64,000 nt of DNA from Candidatus Accumulibacter regalis (GCA_000585075.1 JEMY01000003.1:119861-183860), one strand, 5' to 3'. Shown: positions 1 through 8,409, counted from the first letter of the stretch. Notes: generated by a model not told the origin, from the sequence alone. A program made the numbers and translations.

Positions 1-601
1 GCGCCATCTCCACGCGACGATTCTGCGAGCGGCTTTCGGCGCCTTGATTGGCGACCACCGGCTGCTGCGAGCCAAAGGCGGCGGCGAAGATCAGCGAGGG
101 CGGCATGCCCTCCTCGATCAAAGCCCGGGTGACGGTCAGCGCTCTTTCCGCCGACAACTGCCAGTTGTCGGTATAGCGATTGTTGCCTTTCTGAATCGGC
201 AGGTCGTCGGTAAAGCCACTGACCATCAGAAGTTGGTCCCTCTGGTCCAGGTAGACCTTGAGCGGCGCCACCAGGGTGCGCAGCAGCGCCCGCCCGTCCG
301 GTTGCAGTTCGTCGGAATTCAGGGAGAAGAGAACGCTGCCGCTGATGCCGATGCGGCCGTCGCGCAGGGTTACCCGTCCGGCGGCAAGCGGATCCGCCAG
401 CGCCTGTTCGAGAGCCATGCGTCGCAGCTCCTCCGCCTGCCGCTTCTCGACTTCCTGCGCCAGTGACTGCGCCAGTTCGAGCTGCACCCCGAGCACCCAC
501 ACCAGGAGCAAGACGAAAACGCCGACCAGCGCGGACATCAGGTCGCCAAAGATCGCCCAGATTGGCGTGTCCTGCGAGAAGCCGTCTTCCAGTTCTTCCA
601 T
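1..601 (-). CDS. OmpA/MotB-like peptidoglycan-anchoring membrane protein (C-terminus outside window)
   Basis: The frame runs leftward off the window, so only about 200 residues are visible. It has one N-terminal transmembrane segment (about residues 14-36) followed by an OmpA/MotB-type periplasmic domain. The membrane segment begins GDLMSALVGVF, which lines up with the MotB pattern aDFMtAMMaF, so Asp20 would be the proton-accepting residue. The OmpA-like part shows the NNRYTDNWQLSAERA stretch and a FGSQQPVV...NRRVEM end typical of the peptidoglycan-binding fold. Its ATG overlaps the stop of the MotA-like gene (TGATG), which implies translational coupling. By family logic it is the stator B subunit of an ion-driven complex. 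It is not flagellar by context, since no flagellar genes lie nearby. The fold call is firm; the role is unknown. Confidence 0.8.
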   Translation of the reverse strand, partial: MEELEDGFSQDTPIWAIFGDLMSALVGVFVLLLVWVLGVQLELAQSLAQEVEKRQAEELRRMALEQALADPLAAGRVTLRDGRIGISGSVLFSLNSDELQPDGRALLRTLVAPLKVYLDQRDQLLMVSGFTDDLPIQKGNNRYTDNWQLSAERALTVTRALIEEGMPPSLIFAAAFGSQQPVVANQGAESRSQNRRVEMA

Positions 602-2679
602 CAGACGATCGTTTCCGACGCTTGCCCAGAAGTGCTTTTGCCCGGCTGGTGAAGCTGGCGCAGTTCGTCAAGAATCTCCTTCTGCGAGAGCATGCTGTGA
701 TCGACGATCTGCCTCGCCTGGGCCACGTAATAGGCGAGTTGCTCATCGCTGCGCGTGCTCGACCTTGCCAGCGATTGCTCGATGCGATCGAGGCTGGCGA
801 CCAGCTTCTGGTTGGAGTCATCGAACAGCTTCACGGCGAGGGTGAAGGCCTCGCCGAGGCTCGACATCTCGACCGCGCTGCCGGCGAAGTCGTCGGCGAT
901 GCGGGTGGCGTGGCCGGCGAGGCTTTCGGCGAGTCCCGACAGCTTCGACGTCTCCCGTTCGAGCTGGCCGGAAAACCGGGCACCGACGTCGTCAAGCCTG
1001 TTTACCGAGGCATCGAGCAGTGAGGCGACGGCTTGCCGCTGTTCGTCAGTGACCTGTTGCAGTGAAGCGGTCAAGCTGTCGAGCTTGGCCATGATCCGCT
1101 GGCGCTCGGCAAGCAGGGCGTTGTCGCGTTCGCTGACGTTCGCCAGCTCGCCGCGAAGCTGGAGCATGACTTCGGCGGCAGCACGCGGGGCTTCCGTTGC
1201 CGTATCGAGCAGGCGGGCCATCGGTTCTGCGAGTTCCTTGCCGAGGCTGGCCAATTGCGAAGTGATCGTCGCCGTCAGGGCAGCAAGCTGGTCAACGGCG
1301 GCCTGGCCACGAACCTGTTCATCGTTTCTGAGCGCCTGCAGTTCTGTGCGCAGGGTCGACGTCAGCTCGCTCATACGCTCGCCATGGCCCTGCAACCATG
1401 ACGCTTCGGTTTCGATCCGGGTGCGCACCAGGGCCTCCGAGGCATGCACCAGGCTGCCTACTTCGCTCAGCAGGCTGCTGGCACTGGCGCGGGAATGGTT
1501 CGCCATCTCGCTGGCCGCCCGCTGCCACGAGTCCGTCAACGCCTGCTGCTCAATGCGCGACCGCTCGCCTGCCGCGGCGAAGGAATCGGTCCACAGTTCG
1601 CGTCGCCGGTCATCGGCCGCTTGCTGCCTTGCCAGCCAGTCCGCGGCGCTGCTGTCGAAGGACTGCACCAGCGAGCCGGTGACCCCCTCGAGTTGCTGTT
1701 GAACGGTGAGGGCCAGCTGCTGATGCGTCGTCTGTGTTTGCCTGGCGAGATCCGTGATCAGCGCCTGCAGCAGTGGTCTGACACTTTCGCCGAGCAGTCG
1801 GCCACTCTCGACGGCCTGGCGACCGCTCTCGGCGACGCTGGCGCTGAGTGATCGCTCCACCAAGCTGGCGAGTTCGCCATAGCTGTTGCTTGCGGACTCG
1901 TGAAACTGCGCCTGGTTGGCTAGCAACTTCTCCCCCAACTGGTTGCCCATGCGCTCGATGGCAGTCGCCAGAGCCTGCAGCCTGTCGGCCACTTCGGGAA
2001 GCGCGGCGGCCTGCCCCTGTATCGCCTTGAAAGTCTGTTGGCGGTTGTGAGCCAGGGAAAAGCCACGGAATACGGTGGCCACGGAGCTGTCAAGCTGTCG
2101 CGTGGCGGACATGCGGTCGCGTCGGCTGACGGTGGCAATCAGGCCCAGCATCGCCGATGCCGCGACGCCGGCGACAGAGGTGCCGAAGGCCAGTGCGAGA
2201 CCCTTGATCGGCGCTGCCAGACCGGCGCGAATGGCTTGCAGCTCGGTCGTTCCTTCCAGCGCGAAAACGGCGCCCTGCAGAGTGGCGACCATGCCGAGAA
2301 AGGTTCCCAGCAGGCCCAGCATGACCAGTAAGCCGACCAGGTAGGGCGTAAGCACCGGCGCGGGCAATCCGACGCGTTCGCCTTCGATGCGTAGCCGCAC
2401 CGGGTTTTGCAGCGATGGATGGAGCCTGGCCAGCCAGTGCTCGAGAAAATCGGGCGCGACTTCCGGCGCCGTCGCGGACAATCCCGCGAGCGCGTTCGAG
2501 AGCGTCGCGGTCGCCTGCCGGAAACGCAGAATCTCGATGACGCCGATCGCATAGACGCCGGCAATCACCACGGTCACCATGAGTCCCAATGGATTCGAGC
2601 CGACAAACGCCAGCCCCATGGCGACGATCGCCGTGGCTCCCAGTAAGAAAGCCGTCGCGAAGACAAATCTACTGATCAA
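601..2679 (-). CDS. MotA/ExbB-like membrane protein with long coiled-coil tail (DUF802 family)
   Basis: A 692-residue protein with two N-terminal membrane segments (about 5-27 and 30-51) and a second pair (about 106-136 and 158-185) carrying the MotA/TolQ/ExbB pattern LGLLGTFLGM and AFGTSVAGVAASAM. Roughly 500 residues follow that are rich in Ala, Gln, Glu, Leu and Ser with heptad-like spacing. They should form a long cytoplasmic coiled coil, as in DUF802 proteins. The start is TTG and overlaps the TGA of the upstream DUF3348 gene; its own stop overlaps the ATG of the OmpA/MotB-like gene. The channel-plus-long-tail design resembles ZorA of Zorya systems, but no ZorC, ZorD or ZorE lies in the window. 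The architecture is clear; the function is not known. Confidence 0.8.
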   Translation of the reverse strand: MISRFVFATAFLLGATAIVAMGLAFVGSNPLGLMVTVVIAGVYAIGVIEILRFRQATATLSNALAGLSATAPEVAPDFLEHWLARLHPSLQNPVRLRIEGERVGLPAPVLTPYLVGLLVMLGLLGTFLGMVATLQGAVFALEGTTELQAIRAGLAAPIKGLALAFGTSVAGVAASAMLGLIATVSRRDRMSATRQLDSSVATVFRGFSLAHNRQQTFKAIQGQAAALPEVADRLQALATAIERMGNQLGEKLLANQAQFHESASNSYGELASLVERSLSASVAESGRQAVESGRLLGESVRPLLQALITDLARQTQTTHQQLALTVQQQLEGVTGSLVQSFDSSAADWLARQQAADDRRRELWTDSFAAAGERSRIEQQALTDSWQRAASEMANHSRASASSLLSEVGSLVHASEALVRTRIETEASWLQGHGERMSELTSTLRTELQALRNDEQVRGQAAVDQLAALTATITSQLASLGKELAEPMARLLDTATEAPRAAAEVMLQLRGELANVSERDNALLAERQRIMAKLDSLTASLQQVTDEQRQAVASLLDASVNRLDDVGARFSGQLERETSKLSGLAESLAGHATRIADDFAGSAVEMSSLGEAFTLAVKLFDDSNQKLVASLDRIEQSLARSSTRSDEQLAYYVAQARQIVDHSMLSQKEILDELRQLHQPGKSTSGQASETIV

Positions 2680-3458
2680 TTTCTTTCTACCTCTTCGTCA
2701 AGGGCTTCCAGCAAGCCGATTAGCGGTTGCAATCGGGTGTCGAGCTCGGCCAGGAGCACCGCACGCATTTCAGCGGCGAACTGCTCCAGCCAGCCTCCTG
2801 CTGCACCCCAGCGCAGCGGGTCGTCCTCCCCCGCCTGCCCGGCGGTGGTCTCGCGGTGGCGCTGATAGAGAAGTTCAAAGCGCTGTCCAAGCAGCCGTGG
2901 CACCTCGGCAAACAGGCGTTGCGCAGGTGCGGAGAGTGTCTCGTCGAGTGTTTCATCAAGGGCTGCCAGCCCGGCGAGCCTGTTTGAGTGAGCGGCAAGC
3001 GCTGCCCGGATGCTGGCCCTGAGCCCGTCCACCCTGCGCGAAAGCGCTTTTTGTTGCGCGAGGTAGAACAGCCGATAGTGCGCGTAGCTCGCCGCCTCTT
3101 TCGCCACCGTCGCAGCGCTTACCCTGGGAAAGCTGGATCGTGAGGCGCTCGCGGCAGGAGCAAAGCTGTCGACGATCGATTGCATCATCGCCGTGCGCGC
3201 GCCGAGGAACTCCTCGCTTGCGGAAGCGCCTGAAAAGGCGGCGCCCGTCCCGGCGCCGCCTTCGGATGTCATCGTCGCGAGATTGCCGTGCGCCGCCGCC
3301 AGGGCAATCGAGGCCGGCAGGTCGATGAGATTGCCAAGCCGCTCGGCAAAGTACCTCGGCGAGCTTGCGCCTTGCGCACCCGCGGAATCGGCGAACACGG
3401 AAAACGCACGAATCAGTCCCGATCCGTTCAGGCTTGTTGGCGGTGGGGCCTGCATCAT
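2676..3458 (-). CDS. DUF3348 family protein
   Basis: A 260-residue soluble protein with no signal peptide or membrane segment. It matches the usual length of DUF3348 (about 240-260) and the known pairing of that family with DUF802 and OmpA-like genes in Betaproteobacteria. After a low-complexity N-terminal third, the rest (about residues 105-260) is predicted helical, with a SFPRVSAATVAKEAASYAHYR segment and a long Arg/Leu-rich helix. It is the first gene of the three-gene minus-strand operon and its stop is shared with the TTG start of the MotA-like gene. It may be the cytoplasmic partner or effector of the membrane complex; that is inference from gene order only. No catalytic motif is apparent. 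Confidence 0.7.
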   Translation of the reverse strand: MMQAPPPTSLNGSGLIRAFSVFADSAGAQGASSPRYFAERLGNLIDLPASIALAAAHGNLATMTSEGGAGTGAAFSGASASEEFLGARTAMMQSIVDSFAPAASASRSSFPRVSAATVAKEAASYAHYRLFYLAQQKALSRRVDGLRASIRAALAAHSNRLAGLAALDETLDETLSAPAQRLFAEVPRLLGQRFELLYQRHRETTAGQAGEDDPLRWGAAGGWLEQFAAEMRAVLLAELDTRLQPLIGLLEALDEEVERN

Positions 3459-3903
3459 GAGGATAAGATCAAGGACATGGCGGGGGCGGGTAAGTCGGCG
3501 GAATTGGAGGCGTCTGGTCGAGCCGCGCAGCGGCCAGGCGGGCTTGATCAGCCCGCTTTGCTGCGGTCAAGGCCAGAACGAGAGACGGGTTCAGGCGGTT
3601 GCTCGCAGGCGGGGGCGATAGGATACACCCGGATGGCCTCGAGCACCGCTTCGGGCTGCGTACTTCGCGTTCCGTCGCCGCTCGGTTGCGTCGGCGGCCA
3701 GCTCCTGTGGCGGCGGATGGCGGGCGGTGCGCGTGCCGCAGTCCAGGGGCTCATCGGCACGCGGGCGACGCCCTGGTCGCTTGAAACTGACGTGCGCGAT
3801 CTCTTCGGTCACGCGTCCGATTAGTTGCGGGTCCTTGAGCAGACCCATAAGGGCGTCGAAAATGTCGCCTGCCGTCTCCAGGAGCCGGCGCATGGTTCTT
3901 TTC
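3459..3903. other. Intergenic stretch between the DUF3348 operon and the first hsp20 gene
   Basis: About 450 bases separate the start of the minus-strand DUF3348 gene from the promoter of the plus-strand hsp20. Apart from one possible small minus-strand reading frame (3591-3893, listed separately) I see no convincing gene, repeat or RNA. The promoter for the leftward operon should lie near 3460-3560, but I could not pick a convincing one. Confidence 0.5.
3591..3893 (-). CDS. possible small hypothetical protein, divergent from hsp20
   Basis: A 100-codon frame read leftward. Its first 35 residues (LLETAGDIFDALMGLLKD, then PQLIGRVTEEIAH) look like genuine amphipathic helix with normal codon use. 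The remainder is Arg/Pro-rich and resembles translated GC-rich noncoding DNA. The frame starts at an ATG facing away from the hsp20 promoter, with only a weak purine run upstream. It may be a real gene whose end has drifted, or a chance frame. I recognise no family. Confidence 0.3.
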   Translation of the reverse strand: MRRLLETAGDIFDALMGLLKDPQLIGRVTEEIAHVSFKRPGRRPRADEPLDCGTRTARHPPPQELAADATERRRNAKYAARSGARGHPGVSYRPRLRATA

Positions 3904-3932
3904 TTGCAATACCCATAGGCCGTGCATAGGAT
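3904..3932 (+). promoter_or_regulatory. predicted sigma70-type promoter for hsp20
   Basis: TTGCAA at 3904-3909, a 17-bp spacer and TAGGAT at 3927-3932 sit 43 bases before the chosen hsp20 start. This is a good vegetative promoter match. No clear sigma32 pair was seen here. Confidence 0.5.
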
Positions 3933-3974
3933 AAGGCGGTACGGGGAATCCCGGAACCAGGAAGGAGAATGGAA

Positions 3975-4394
3975 ATGGCCAACATCGCGCGCTTTGACCC
4001 GGCCGACGCACTCGACGATCTCTTCCGCGGCTTCTGGATGCGTCCGGTCCGCCCTGGCGGACAGCAGGAGGTCCAGATCAAGCTGGAGGTGAAGGAAGAC
4101 GACAAGGCCTACACGATTCATGCCGAAATGCCGGGCGTGAACAAGGAGGACATCCAGGTCACCATCGACGGCGGGCAGGTGTCGATCAGCGCCGAAACGA
4201 AGAAGGAAAAGGAGGTCAAGGAAGGCACCAGGGTGCTGCGCAGTGAACGCTATTACGGCAAGGTGTCGCGTTCGTTTGCCCTGGGGCAGGACGTCGACGA
4301 GAGCAAGTCGGAAGCGCACTACAAGGACGGCGTTCTGGAATTGTCGCTGCCCAAGAAGACGGTTTCCAAGACCCGGAAACTGACCATCAGCTAG
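3975..4394 (+). CDS. small heat-shock protein, Hsp20/alpha-crystallin family
   Basis: An ATP-independent holdase chaperone of 139 residues, normal for bacterial Hsp20. The alpha-crystallin domain spans about residues 35-135: it begins VQIKLEVKEDDKAYTIHAEM, continues with PGVNKEDIQVTIDGGQVSI, and ends with the conserved A-x-x-x-n-G-V-L-x-L box, here YKDGVLELSLPK. An ATG also lies six bases upstream at 3969, but the AAGGAG at 3962-3967 is only one base from it. It is seven bases from the ATG at 3975, so that start is preferred. A second hsp20 gene faces it, with a shared hairpin between them. The partner is more divergent, so the two may form hetero-oligomers or serve different conditions. Confidence 0.93.
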   Translation: MANIARFDPADALDDLFRGFWMRPVRPGGQQEVQIKLEVKEDDKAYTIHAEMPGVNKEDIQVTIDGGQVSISAETKKEKEVKEGTRVLRSERYYGKVSRSFALGQDVDESKSEAHYKDGVLELSLPKKTVSKTRKLTIS

Positions 4395-4435
4395 GCGTCG
4401 AAACCGGCCCCGTCGGTTGGGCATTCAGCAAGCGA

Positions 4436-4471
4436 CCGGGACTCGTCGAGACATTCGTCTCGCGAGCCCGG
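4436..4471. terminator. hairpin between convergent hsp20 genes, likely bidirectional terminator
   Basis: An imperfect stem of about 14 pairs: CCGGG-a-CTC-gt-CGAGAC, loop ATTC, GTCTCG-c-GAG-CCCGG. It lies 42 bases after the plus-strand hsp20 stop and 80 bases beyond the stop of the minus-strand hsp20, so it could end transcripts from both sides. There is no U-run on either strand, so it may work with Rho or simply protect the 3' ends. Confidence 0.5.
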
Positions 4472-4550
4472 ACGCCGCACTCTGCGCTGGAGCGGCCCTC
4501 GCACCCGTCGACCGTCAAGCCGCTGAAGGCGTCCAGGCTGCCGGTCGCGT

Positions 4551-5057
4551 TCAGCTGACCCGGATCGTGCGCACCTTGGGTCGCCCGGGTTCCGCCTTGC
4601 TCAGCTCGATCCGTAGTATGCCGTCTGTGTAACTGGCCGTGGACGCATCGGCCAGCACCGGAACCGGCAGCGGTACGACGCGGCGGAAACTGCCGTAGGC
4701 GCATTGCAGCAGGCGATAGCGGCCTTCGCTGCTTTCCCGCTGGAAATGCTTCTCGCCGGAAACCACGAGAACGTCGTCCCAGATTTCGATGTTCATGTCC
4801 TGCTTGTCCATGCCCGGAAGTTCCAGGCGCACCACCAGGCGGCTGTCGTCCTCGAACATGTTGCCTCCGAGCATGGCCCAGCCACGCGTGGGTAGGTAGG
4901 ACGGGTCATCGACCTCGGCCGGTGTCGGCAAATTGGACTTTTCCCCGGCCCTGAAGCGGGTCAGCGCTCCCACGGCCGAGCGGGTCAGATGCCGCCAGCC
5001 CTCCGCCAGGTTGTCCCACAGGGAACCAACGCTTTCTCTTATCGATTCCATACTCAT
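4551..5057 (-). CDS. small heat-shock protein, Hsp20/alpha-crystallin family (divergent)
   Basis: A 168-residue protein with an N-terminal arm of about 60 residues (SIRESVGSLWDNLAEGWRHL) and an alpha-crystallin domain in the C-terminal 100. That domain contains VVRLELPGMDKQDMNIEI, SGEKHF and the closing YTDGILRIELSKAE. A much longer frame is open upstream, but GGAGGT (5063-5068) lies five bases from the ATG at 5057, which fixes the start. The protein is a holdase chaperone by family. It is only distantly similar to the convergent Hsp20 gene next to it, so this is not a recent duplication. A CTTGAAA-type heat-shock -35 element lies about 160 bases upstream. Confidence 0.9.
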   Translation of the reverse strand: MSMESIRESVGSLWDNLAEGWRHLTRSAVGALTRFRAGEKSNLPTPAEVDDPSYLPTRGWAMLGGNMFEDDSRLVVRLELPGMDKQDMNIEIWDDVLVVSGEKHFQRESSEGRYRLLQCAYGSFRRVVPLPVPVLADASTASYTDGILRIELSKAEPGRPKVRTIRVS

Positions 5058-5195
5058 GACAGACCTCCGTATCGAGAGTGCATGCAGCACTTGATGGAGG
5101 CAGTGCCGGGGGCGCTGCCTCCGCTCGCCTTGCGTCGCTTTGCTCTTGATGCGTCGCGGCTGCGAGCGTTCGTCAGGGGCGCTCTCAATGAAGAG

Positions 5196-5222
5196 CCTAT
5201 AGCAGATCTTGCGGTTTTCAAG
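5196..5222 (-). promoter_or_regulatory. candidate heat-shock-type promoter for the minus-strand hsp20
   Basis: Read on the minus strand: a perfect sigma32 -35 core CTTGAAA (5222-5216), 13 bases, then CTATAGG (5202-5196). The -35 and the spacing fit RpoH promoters, but the -10 lacks the CCCC run, so this is tentative. It would give a leader of about 135 bases. Confidence 0.3.
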
Positions 5223-5268
5223 TTCTTGCCAGGAAATCGACGTTGTCGTCTTGCGACAGGACGCCCCT

Positions 5269-6783
5269 TCAGGCCGTGCAGGGTTTGCCGTCGTGCTCGC
5301 GCCGGCAGCGGCGCTCGACGACACGACACAATTGCGCGGCGGCGGTTTCGCTGGTCTGGGCGTCGATCGCGGCAAAACCGAGAACCATCCCGGAACGACA
5401 GTTCGCTGTGTCTGCGTAATACATGGACAGCGGACGCACGACGATGCCGGCTGCGAGCATCTCGTTGGACAGTGCAACGTCGTCGAGCGGCTGGCTGAAG
5501 AAGTAGGGAAGGTGCAGGCCGGCGAGACCTCCGCTGGTGCTCACCAGGTTGCCGAGGCGGGATTCGATGGCCCGGCGCAGCACGTTGCGGCGTTCCTGAT
5601 AGATGCTGCGAACACGCTTCAGGTGCGCGCCGAGGTGGCCTTCGTCGATGAACTCGGCGAGTGCGGCCTGCTCGATCATGCGCCCCTCCCGGTAGAGCTC
5701 GGCGTTGCCGATGGCAAAGGCTTCGGCGAGCTCTTCCGGGACGACCAGGTAGGCCAGGCGCAAACCGGGGAACATGGTCTTGCTGAAGGTGCCGAGGTAG
5801 ATCACCCGCTGCGAACGGGCTTGCCCGAACAGCGAGCCGATGGTGTAGGGGTGATAGCGGATCTCGTTGTCGTAGTCGTCCTCGATGACCCAGGCGTCGT
5901 TCGTTTCGGCCAGATCGAGAAGCTGCATGCGCCGGCTCAGCGACATCACCACTCCTGTGGGGTACTGGCTCGATGGGGAGACGAAGATCAGACGCGGCGT
6001 AGCTGGCGCACCCGGCGGCGGCAGCGACATGCCTTCGTCGTCGACCGGAATCGGTGCGATCTGCAGGCCGTTGGCGCGCAGTACAGTGCTCGCTCCCCAG
6101 TAGCCGGGGTCTTCCATCCACGCCTGATCACCGCTGTCGCAAAGCATGCGTGCGCAGAGATCGATGGCTTGATGCGAGCCATTGAGGATCAGGATTTGCC
6201 GCGGCGAGCAGCTCATCCGGCGTGAGGCACGCAGGTAGTCCGCGAGCACCGCCTTCAAGGGCCCGTAGCCGCCGTGGCTGTAGCGGGCGAGGTGGCGCTG
6301 TTCGAAGCGAATGTTTTTCGCCAGCAGGCGGCGCCAGGTGGCGAAGGGAAACAGGCCAACGTCGGGCGCTCCGGGTACGAAGGCGCCGCCCTGGATGCGG
6401 CTGCTGCTCGCGTGCAGGGTGATCTCGCTGCCGCGCCGGGAAAGTCTCGTTGCGTCGTTGGCGTGCTGGGCCGGGCGACTCCGGCGTGCGCAGGCGGGTG
6501 CCGACGCGGGCAGCGCCTCCGACACCAGCGTGCCCGAGCCGCCGCGACTCTGCAGATAGCCTTCGACGAGCAGTTGCTCATAGACCCTGACCAGCGTGCT
6601 GCGACTGACACCGAGTTCGCCGGCCAGACGCCGGGTTGGCGGCAGCGGGCTGCCGGAGGGCAGTTCGCCGTCCAGAATCAGTCGTCGCAGGACCAGGTGC
6701 AGGGCGGCTTGCGTTCGCGATCCGCGCAGCTCGCTGGTCGCGAAGCGATCACGAATGAGATCCATGCGCAGCGACTTGTCCAT
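5269..6783 (-). CDS. MocR/GabR-family transcriptional regulator (GntR wHTH + aminotransferase fold)
   Basis: A 504-residue regulator with an N-terminal GntR winged helix (about 20-85: SGSPLPPTRRLAGELGVSRS, then TLVRVYEQLLVEGY) joined by a linker to a class I aminotransferase domain (about 125-495). The PLP lysine is Lys335 in YLGTFSKTMFPGLRLAY. MocR proteins use PLP or a PLP-amino-acid adduct as effector and often regulate neighbouring aminotransferase genes. GabR of Bacillus does this for gabT/gabD. Here it is transcribed away from gabD-like and gabT-like genes with a shared control region. The ATG at 6783 is chosen over a preceding TTG; neither has a clear Shine-Dalgarno. The family is certain; the effector (GABA, another omega-amino acid or a polyamine product) is inferred. 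Confidence 0.92.
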   Translation of the reverse strand: MDKSLRMDLIRDRFATSELRGSRTQAALHLVLRRLILDGELPSGSPLPPTRRLAGELGVSRSTLVRVYEQLLVEGYLQSRGGSGTLVSEALPASAPACARRSRPAQHANDATRLSRRGSEITLHASSSRIQGGAFVPGAPDVGLFPFATWRRLLAKNIRFEQRHLARYSHGGYGPLKAVLADYLRASRRMSCSPRQILILNGSHQAIDLCARMLCDSGDQAWMEDPGYWGASTVLRANGLQIAPIPVDDEGMSLPPPGAPATPRLIFVSPSSQYPTGVVMSLSRRMQLLDLAETNDAWVIEDDYDNEIRYHPYTIGSLFGQARSQRVIYLGTFSKTMFPGLRLAYLVVPEELAEAFAIGNAELYREGRMIEQAALAEFIDEGHLGAHLKRVRSIYQERRNVLRRAIESRLGNLVSTSGGLAGLHLPYFFSQPLDDVALSNEMLAAGIVVRPLSMYYADTANCRSGMVLGFAAIDAQTSETAAAQLCRVVERRCRREHDGKPCTA

Positions 6784-6807
6784 CAATCAGGGCCGATGAG
6801 TGGGTCG

Positions 6808-6839
6808 AATTGGTATCAGAATTGAGCAACTAATTGGTT
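6808..6839 (+). promoter_or_regulatory. predicted MocR/GabR operator, two direct half-sites
   Basis: AATTGGTATCAG at 6808-6819 and AATTGGTT at 6832-6839 form a direct repeat with exactly 24 bp between equivalent bases, in the divergent regulator/gabD control region. TGGTAT is the complement of ATACCA, the direct-repeat core described for Bacillus GabR. The same arrangement with the same spacing recurs at 20347-20377 ahead of the TRAP transporter. Confidence 0.6.
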
Positions 6840-6954
6840 CGATTGTGCACCGCCTTGGGGCGTACAGTCAATCCGGGATAGCCGGCGCTGGTTGCGGCGT
6901 CTATCCAGCCGGTGTGCTTTCCGGCAATTGACTACGCGAGAAGGAGAAACAGCG

Positions 6955-8409
6955 TTGAAACTTAGCGATTCCACACTGCTCAGGCAGCTGTGCTACATCA
7001 ACGGCCAATGGGCTGCTGCCGACAGCGGGCGCAGCTTTGCGGTGACCAATCCGGCCAGCGGCGAACAGCTGGCGACGGTACCGGAGATGGGCGCTGACGA
7101 AACGCGGCGGGCCATAGAGGCGGCGCGGGTCGCGCAGCCAGCCTGGCGGGCGCACACCGCCGGCGAGCGGGCGAAGGTCCTGCGGCGCTGGTTCGAGTTG
7201 CTGCTCGCCAACCAGGAGGATCTGGCGCAACTGATGACTGCCGAGCAGGGAAAGCCGCTCGCCGAAGCGCGCGGCGAGATCGCCTATGCCGCTTCGTTCA
7301 TCGAGTGGTTTGCCGAGGAAGGCAAGCGCATTTACGGTGATATCGTTCCGCCGCATCACGCCGATAAACGCGTCCTGGTGACCAAGGAGCCGATTGGCGT
7401 CTGTGCGGCGATCACGCCGTGGAATTTTCCGGCGGCGATGATCACCCGCAAGGTGGGCCCGGCGCTGGCCGCCGGCTGTTGCGTGGTGCTCAAGCCGGCC
7501 GAAGCGACGCCTCTGTCGGCGCTGGCGCTGGCCGAACTTGCCGAGCGCGCAGGCGTCCCGGCAGGCGTTTTCAATGTCGTTACCGGCGACGCGCCGGCGA
7601 TTGGTGGCGAGTTGTGTGCCAATCCGACCGTCCGCAAGCTCAGCTTCACGGGCTCGACCGAAGTCGGCCGCATTCTCATGCAGCAGTGCGCACCGACGAT
7701 CAAGAAGCTGTCGCTGGAACTGGGCGGCAACGCACCGTTCATCGTTTTCGATGATGCTGATCTCGATGCCGCGGTGCAGGGCGCGATCCTTTCCAAGTAT
7801 CGCAACGCGGGTCAGACCTGTGTCTGCGCCAACCGCCTGCTGGTGCAGGAAGGCGTCTACGACACCTTCGTTGAAAAACTCGGTGTTGCCGTGGCCGGGC
7901 TGCGTGTCGGCAACGGTGTCGACGACGGCGTGACGCAGGGTCCGCTGATCGACGCTGCGGCCATCGCCAAGGTCGAGGAGCTGGTCGAGGACGCGCGCAG
8001 CAAGGGCGCTCGCGTCGTCTGCGGCGGCAAGCCGCACAGCCTCGGGCGAACCTACTACGAGCCGACCATTCTCGCCAACGTGACCCCGGCGATGCGCATC
8101 GCCCGCGAGGAGGTGTTCGGGCCGGTCGCGCCGGTTTTTGCGTTCAAGACCGAAGCCGACGCGGTGGCCATGGCCAACGATACCGAGTATGGCCTGGCGT
8201 CGTACTTCTATACCGAGAATCTGGCGCGCAGCATGCGCGTTTCGAGTGCTCTGGAATACGGCATCGTCGGCGTCAACACCGGCCTGATCTCGACCGAAGT
8301 GGCCCCGTTTGGCGGCATGAAGTCGTCGGGACTCGGCCGCGAGGGTTCCAAGTACGGGATCGAGGATTATCTCGAAATCAAGCACGTTTGCATTGGCGGG
8401 ATCAACTGA
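6955..8409 (+). CDS. gabD: NAD(P)-dependent succinate-semialdehyde dehydrogenase-like enzyme
   Basis: An aldehyde dehydrogenase of 484 residues, the usual GabD length. It oxidises succinate semialdehyde, or a homologue such as glutarate semialdehyde, to the acid. Visible motifs are the cofactor segment TPWNFPAAMITRK, SFTGSTEVGR, the general base Glu255 in LELGGNAPF and the nucleophile Cys289 in GQTCVCANR. The second cysteine two residues on matches the redox pair of E. coli GabD. The frame is open further upstream, but AAGGAG at 6941-6946 points to the TTG at 6955, giving an N-terminus of normal length. It is followed by the gabT-like gene after 38 bases and is divergent from the MocR regulator. 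The exact semialdehyde is not fixed by sequence. Confidence 0.9.
   Translation: MKLSDSTLLRQLCYINGQWAAADSGRSFAVTNPASGEQLATVPEMGADETRRAIEAARVAQPAWRAHTAGERAKVLRRWFELLLANQEDLAQLMTAEQGKPLAEARGEIAYAASFIEWFAEEGKRIYGDIVPPHHADKRVLVTKEPIGVCAAITPWNFPAAMITRKVGPALAAGCCVVLKPAEATPLSALALAELAERAGVPAGVFNVVTGDAPAIGGELCANPTVRKLSFTGSTEVGRILMQQCAPTIKKLSLELGGNAPFIVFDDADLDAAVQGAILSKYRNAGQTCVCANRLLVQEGVYDTFVEKLGVAVAGLRVGNGVDDGVTQGPLIDAAAIAKVEELVEDARSKGARVVCGGKPHSLGRTYYEPTILANVTPAMRIAREEVFGPVAPVFAFKTEADAVAMANDTEYGLASYFYTENLARSMRVSSALEYGIVGVNTGLISTEVAPFGGMKSSGLGREGSKYGIEDYLEIKHVCIGGIN

Noticed and set aside
4551..5477. 308-codon version of the minus-strand Hsp20
   Set aside because: The extra 140 residues are not Hsp20-like, and a strong GGAGGT precedes the internal ATG at 5057.
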